Source of the DNA: Pseudomonadota bacterium
GTDB taxonomy: Bacteria > Desulfobacterota > Desulfovibrionia > Desulfovibrionales > Desulfovibrionaceae
DNA: 9,374 nt
Reading direction: 5' to 3'
Assembly: GCA_023435825.1 (NCBI GenBank)
Contig: JAEZMB010000010.1
Location: forward strand, 1 to 9,374
Shown here: positions 6,810-9,374 of the stretch, in pieces
Layout of the letters: every line of letters starts with the position of its first letter
How positions within the stretch are numbered: position 1 is the stretch's first letter
Program-made: the position numbers and the translations under genes
Notes under the pieces: generated by a model
Databases searched by the model: none
Told to the model about the DNA's origin: nothing
The model's input: only the letters and a program-made list of their open reading frames with translations

Positions 6810-7196
6810 ATGGATAAGCCGCTTCGTATACTCGTCGTTGACGACTCCAAGGTCATGCGCGGGGTGCTGCGCAAGATGCTCGGTTGCGACGGAACCGAAG
6901 TGCTGGAAGCCCACGACGGCAAGCACGCCCTGGAAGTGCTGGCCGCCGAGCCGGTGGACTGCGTCATCTCCGACTGGAACATGCCGCGCATGAAGGGCAT
7001 CGATCTCTTGCGCCGGGTCCGGCAGGACGCCGCCCTGGCCCATCTGCCCTTTGTCATGGTCACGGCCGAAGCCATGGCCCAGAACGTGGCCGAGGCCGAC
7101 GCCGCCCGGGTCAGCGCCTACCTGACCAAGCCTTTCACCGCCGAGGGTCTCTGGACCACCCTGCGCGGCATCCTGCCGGGGGCCGCGTCGGCTTGA
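6810..7196 (+). CDS. Single-domain response regulator (CheY-like receiver)
   Basis: The 128 residues are just one receiver domain. The acidic pair D11-D12 (VVDDS), phospho-acceptor D55 (SDWNMP, the CheY form of this motif), switch T85 (MVTAEA), aromatic Y104 and K107 (TKPF) are all present, so it should be phosphorylated by a histidine kinase. There is no output domain, so it acts by protein contact, as CheY does on the flagellar motor, or as a phosphate sink or relay. No kinase or chemotaxis gene is near, so the partner is elsewhere. The start is set by homology: AAGG sits only one base from the ATG and GGGG seven bases away, so the ribosome site is not typical. The gene stands alone between two long spacers. 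Confidence 0.93.
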   Translation: MDKPLRILVVDDSKVMRGVLRKMLGCDGTEVLEAHDGKHALEVLAAEPVDCVISDWNMPRMKGIDLLRRVRQDAALAHLPFVMVTAEAMAQNVAEADAARVSAYLTKPFTAEGLWTTLRGILPGAASA

Positions 7197-7210
7197 CGCC
7201 TCGCCTGGAT

Positions 7211-7225
7211 GCCCGCCCTGCGGGC
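7211..7225 (+). terminator. GC hairpin after the response regulator, no T run
   Basis: GCCCGC (7211-7216) and GCGGGC (7220-7225) form a perfect stem with a CCT loop, 15 bases after the stop codon. TCGCC (7201-7205) and GGCGA (7239-7243) could close a larger structure around it. No T run follows, so it may protect the mRNA end or pause polymerase rather than terminate. Confidence 0.35.
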
Positions 7226-7294
7226 TCGTGCCGCCCCTGGCGAAAGTCCATGCCGTTTCCTGCCAACAGGTGAAAGCCGGGAGTGCTTCTCAAC

Positions 7295-7312
7295 AATACC
7301 GTCGTATTTTTT
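7295..7312 (+). terminator. Weak AT hairpin with T run between response regulator and polyferredoxin
   Basis: AATAC (7295-7299) pairs with GTATT (7304-7308) across a four-base loop, and the T tract runs to 7312. The stem is short and AT-rich, so termination would be partial. It lies in the 187-bp spacer 7197-7383, in which I see no convincing promoter. It suggests that the polyferredoxin gene is at least partly separate from the response regulator. Confidence 0.35.
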
Positions 7313-7383
7313 GAAAACCCAGGACCGCCCGCCGCCAAACCTCTTCTTTCCTGTCGCACCGTCAGCCAACCAAGGTCTCACCC

Positions 7384-8361
7384 ATGTCGTACCGTTTTTC
7401 GCCCAAGGCATTGCTGCGCCTGCCGCAGTGGTTTTTCTTCCTGGCCACCGTCTATGTCGGCGTGCAGTTCAGCCGTTTTTGCCTGTCCGTGGCCGCCGGC
7501 GAGGCCGGCACGGTCACGCGGCCGGCCGGCGTGGAAGGCTTTTTGCCCATAAGCGCCCTGCTCGGGCTGCGCCGGCTGCTGGCCGCCGGCGCCTTCGATC
7601 CGGTGCATCCGGCCGGACTGTGGATTCTCCTGGCCGCCCTGGCCATGGGCCTGGTCTTTCGCAAAGGTTTTTGCGGCCACGTCTGCCCCGTCGGCTTCCT
7701 GGCCGCGCGCTTGGGGCGTCTGGGCCAGCGCCTGGGCCTGGCCCGAAGCCTGTCCCCGCGCCTGGACGCCGTCCTGGGGCTGCCCAAATACCTGCTGCTG
7801 GCCTTTTTCCTCTTCACCACCTTCTTCGGCATGGATCTGGCCGGCATCGAAGCCTTCCTGCGCTCGCCCTACAACATCACGGCCGACGCCCGCATGTTGC
7901 TGTTTTTTGCCCACCCCAGCCTGACCGCCGTCGTCATCCTCGCCATCCTGGCCATGCTGGGCTTGGTCTATCGCGGTTCCTTTTGCCGCTGGCTGTGCCC
8001 CTACGGCGCGCTGCTGGGGCTCTTGGCCCGCCTCGGCCCCACGAGCCTTTCCCGCGACGCCGAAGGCTGCACCGGTTGCGGCCGCTGCCGCGCCGCCTGC
8101 CCGGTGGATCTGCCCATAACCGCCGGCCCGCGCCCCATGACCTGCTCGGGTTGCGGCTCCTGCGTGGTCGCCTGCCCGCGCCGTGCCTCGGCCGTGCGTT
8201 TCGCCTTCGCCGGCATCCCCGCGCCCTGGTGGCTCACCGCCGCCGGCTCGGCCGGCGTCTTCGCCCTGGCCTATATCGCGGCCAACGCCCTGGGCCTGTG
8301 GCAAAACGCCCTGCCGCCAAACATGCTGGCCCGGCTCTACGCCATGGCCCTGGGCGGCTGA
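7384..8361 (+). CDS. Membrane polyferredoxin, NapH/YccM-type 4Fe-4S protein
   Basis: The 325-residue protein belongs to the NapH/NosR/CcoG-like family of membrane iron-sulfur proteins that pass electrons between the quinone pool or ferredoxins and a redox partner. It has about five membrane helices (roughly 13-33, 78-95, 138-160, 178-198 and 275-297). Two helix-end CxxxCP motifs are present (CGHVCP at 97-102 and CRWLCP at 201-206), as in NapH. Two ferredoxin-type cluster motifs follow: C229-C232-C235-C239P and C254-C257-C260-C264P, for two [4Fe-4S] centres on the cytoplasmic side by family analogy. The ATG at 7384 has AAGG (7372-7375) eight bases upstream. No nap, nos or cco genes are beside it, so the partner is unknown. 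Its nearest downstream neighbour is a Mo-storage homologue, starting 90 bases after the stop from its own probable promoter. Confidence 0.9.
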   Translation: MSYRFSPKALLRLPQWFFFLATVYVGVQFSRFCLSVAAGEAGTVTRPAGVEGFLPISALLGLRRLLAAGAFDPVHPAGLWILLAALAMGLVFRKGFCGHVCPVGFLAARLGRLGQRLGLARSLSPRLDAVLGLPKYLLLAFFLFTTFFGMDLAGIEAFLRSPYNITADARMLLFFAHPSLTAVVILAILAMLGLVYRGSFCRWLCPYGALLGLLARLGPTSLSRDAEGCTGCGRCRAACPVDLPITAGPRPMTCSGCGSCVVACPRRASAVRFAFAGIPAPWWLTAAGSAGVFALAYIAANALGLWQNALPPNMLARLYAMALGG

Positions 8362-8379
8362 TCCTGCCCATATTCCCTC

Positions 8380-8408
8380 TTGCGCGCTATGCTCTCCAAG
8401 GATATACC
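8380..8408 (+). promoter_or_regulatory. Probable sigma-70 promoter of the molybdenum-storage-like gene
   Basis: TTGCGC (8380-8385) and TATACC (8403-8408) are 17 bases apart, each a four-of-six match to the consensus boxes. Transcription would start near 8415, giving a leader of about 37 bases. The same stretch holds CGCTAT (8385-8390) and ATACCG (8404-8409), a five-of-six inverted pair that resembles a ModE box, but the spacing is 13 rather than the 12 of the E. coli site. Confidence 0.4.
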
Positions 8409-8426
8409 GACAATTGTCCTATATTC
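8400..8426. promoter_or_regulatory. Palindromic operator-like element at the start of the Mo-storage-like transcript
   Basis: GACAATTGTC (8409-8418) is a perfect 10-base palindrome. It is flanked by GGATATA (8400-8406) and TATATTC (8420-8426), themselves inverted except for one base and centred half a base away. The element overlaps the -10 box and the likely start site, the usual place for a repressor. I cannot name the protein; the orientation ATATA...TATAT differs from the E. coli ModE operator. Confidence 0.45.
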
Positions 8427-8451
8427 AAACTAATCGAAGAGAGAGGGCGCA

Positions 8452-9303
8452 ATGAGCAAGCTCATCCGTGAACAGGCCGAAGGCGGCCGTCTGCACATCG
8501 ACTCGCCGCTCATGGGCGAATCCCTGGTCAGCCGGGCGCTTCTGGCCGCCCAGGGCCAGCGCGAAGTCTTCCGCATGCACCCCGACGTCAACGTGCTCAA
8601 AATCGGCGGCCAGTCCATCATGGACCGGGGAGCCAAGGCCCTGTTGCCGATCCTCGACGAACTGCTCAAGGCCAAGGAACAACACAAGATCATCCTCATG
8701 ACCGGCGGCGGCACCCGGGCGCGCCATATCTACAACATCGGCCTGGAACTCGGCATGCCCACGGGCGTGCTGTCCAAGCTCGGCGACAAGGTGGCCTCCC
8801 AGAACGCCGAAATCCTCTCCGTGCTCCTGGCCAAGCACGGCGGCGTGCGCATCGGCCACGGCGACCACCTGGAACAGCTCACCATGTTCTGCCAGCTCGG
8901 CTACCTGCCCATCACCCCGGGCATCCCGCCCTACGGCTTCTTCGAACACCCGGCCGAAGAGGGCATGATCCCGCCGCACCGCACCGACTCCGGCGCGTTC
9001 CTTTTGGCCGAAAACATCGGCGCGAAATCGCTCATCTATCTCAAGGACGAAAAGGGCCTCTACAGCGACGACCCCAAAAAGGCCAAGGATCGCGAGAAGC
9101 TCGACTTCTACAGCCGCATCTCCGTGGACGAACTCGCGGCGCTCAACCTCGACGACCTCATCGTGGAACGGCCCGTGCTGCGCTTCCTCAAGCACAGCAA
9201 GGTCATCAAGCAGTTCCAGGTCATCGACGCCCTGCGCCATCCCGAACACATCCTCGCGGCGCTCAACGGCGAACACGTCGGCACCATCGTTTACCAGGAC
9301 TAG
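8452..9303 (+). CDS. Molybdenum storage protein (MoSto, MosA/MosB-like), amino-acid-kinase fold
   Basis: This 283-residue protein closely follows the two subunits of the Azotobacter vinelandii molybdenum/tungsten storage protein, which belong to the amino-acid/uridylate kinase fold and use ATP to pack about a hundred Mo or W atoms as polyoxometalate inside an (alpha-beta)3 cage. Landmarks are LKIGGQSIMDRG (49-60, with Lys50 of the phosphate loop), MTGGGTRARH, IPPHRTDSGAFLLAE (173-187), KDEKGLYSDDPKKAKD (198 on), RISVDEL and EHVGTIV at the C-terminus. Several of these (GQS, KDExGLY, RISVDE) are closer to MosB; the IPPHR-D-GAF box resembles MosA. Length fits the family (about 270-276). True UMP kinases are shorter and lack the PPxRxDxG box. 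The ATG at 8452 follows GAGGG (8443-8447). No second subunit is inside the window, so it may be homomeric or the partner lies beyond 9374. It would store Mo or W for nitrogenase or Mo/W enzymes. Confidence 0.88.
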   Translation: MSKLIREQAEGGRLHIDSPLMGESLVSRALLAAQGQREVFRMHPDVNVLKIGGQSIMDRGAKALLPILDELLKAKEQHKIILMTGGGTRARHIYNIGLELGMPTGVLSKLGDKVASQNAEILSVLLAKHGGVRIGHGDHLEQLTMFCQLGYLPITPGIPPYGFFEHPAEEGMIPPHRTDSGAFLLAENIGAKSLIYLKDEKGLYSDDPKKAKDREKLDFYSRISVDELAALNLDDLIVERPVLRFLKHSKVIKQFQVIDALRHPEHILAALNGEHVGTIVYQD

Positions 9304-9374
9304 GGAAGAGTGGGTAGAGAAGAGTAGAGAAGAGTGAAGAGTAGAGAAGACGAAGAGAAGAGAAGACGAAGAGC
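9304..9374. repeat. Purine-rich tandem repeat tract downstream of the Mo-storage-like gene
   Basis: From the stop codon to the window edge the + strand is almost only A and G. GTAGAGAAGA occurs at 9314-9323 and 9324-9333 in tandem and again at 9341-9350; GAGAAGACGAAGAG occurs at 9344-9357 and 9360-9373. The pattern is a degraded short tandem repeat, cut off by the window end. No hairpin terminator is seen after the gene. Such a tract can arise by slippage and could form triplex DNA. Confidence 0.8.

Noticed and set aside
7251..7300. Resemblance of GGTGAAAGCCGGGAGTG to the core of a cobalamin riboswitch
   Set aside because: The preceding GGGAA element, the conserved CCCGCNACTGT-like segment and the kissing-loop partner are missing, and the downstream gene has no B12 link.
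7378..8304. Long open frame on the - strand opposite the polyferredoxin gene
   Set aside because: Low-complexity G/A/Q composition typical of an antisense shadow; the opposite strand has all cysteine motifs.
8385..8409. Full ModE box at the mos-like promoter
   Set aside because: CGCTAT and ATACCG are an imperfect pair with a spacing one base off the E. coli operator, so it is not called as a ModE site.

Overview
The window is GC-rich, densely coding DNA. Its gene set fits a sulfate-reducing deltaproteobacterium of the Desulfovibrio / Solidesulfovibrio kind: a NapH-type polyferredoxin, a molybdenum-storage-like protein, a ModE-type regulator, a CheY-like receiver, and a free-standing DUF2156 protein behind a MATE transporter. 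The taxonomic call is inference from gene content and style, not from a marker gene. Nine protein genes are supported. No tRNA, rRNA, CRISPR array or insertion sequence was seen, and no stretch over 300 bases lacks a gene.

Left part (1-2552): a perfect 14-bp inverted repeat opens the window, followed by a GT4-type glycosyltransferase on the + strand. Its convergent neighbour on the - strand is a Fic-domain AMP-transferase with its own inhibitory helix and a C-terminal winged helix. The DNA around the fic gene is visibly more AT-rich than the rest, which suggests acquisition.

Middle part (2615-6642): a divergent pair of transcription units. Leftward runs a ModE N-terminal-domain regulator (no molybdate-binding TOBE domain), then, 9 nt later, a MacB/FtsX-type ABC permease without an ATPase next to it, then fic. 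Rightward runs a MATE-family transporter followed 2 nt later by a DUF2156 / phosphatidylglycerol lysyltransferase C-terminal-like protein. The shared 138-bp intergenic region carries a ModE-like half-site.

Right part (6643-9374): a single-domain CheY-like response regulator is preceded by a leader that can fold into a long closed RNA structure. Then come a membrane polyferredoxin of the NapH family and, from its own probable promoter with an overlapping palindrome, a molybdenum-storage-protein (MosA/MosB) homologue of the amino-acid-kinase fold. The window ends in a purine-only-like tandem repeat. The ModE-type regulator and the Mo-storage homologue suggest a molybdenum theme, but no direct link between them is shown. 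The best leads for new biology are the MATE-DUF2156 pair, the structured leader before the response regulator, the SRB Mo-storage homologue with its palindromic promoter, and the ModE-N / orphan permease / Fic unit.
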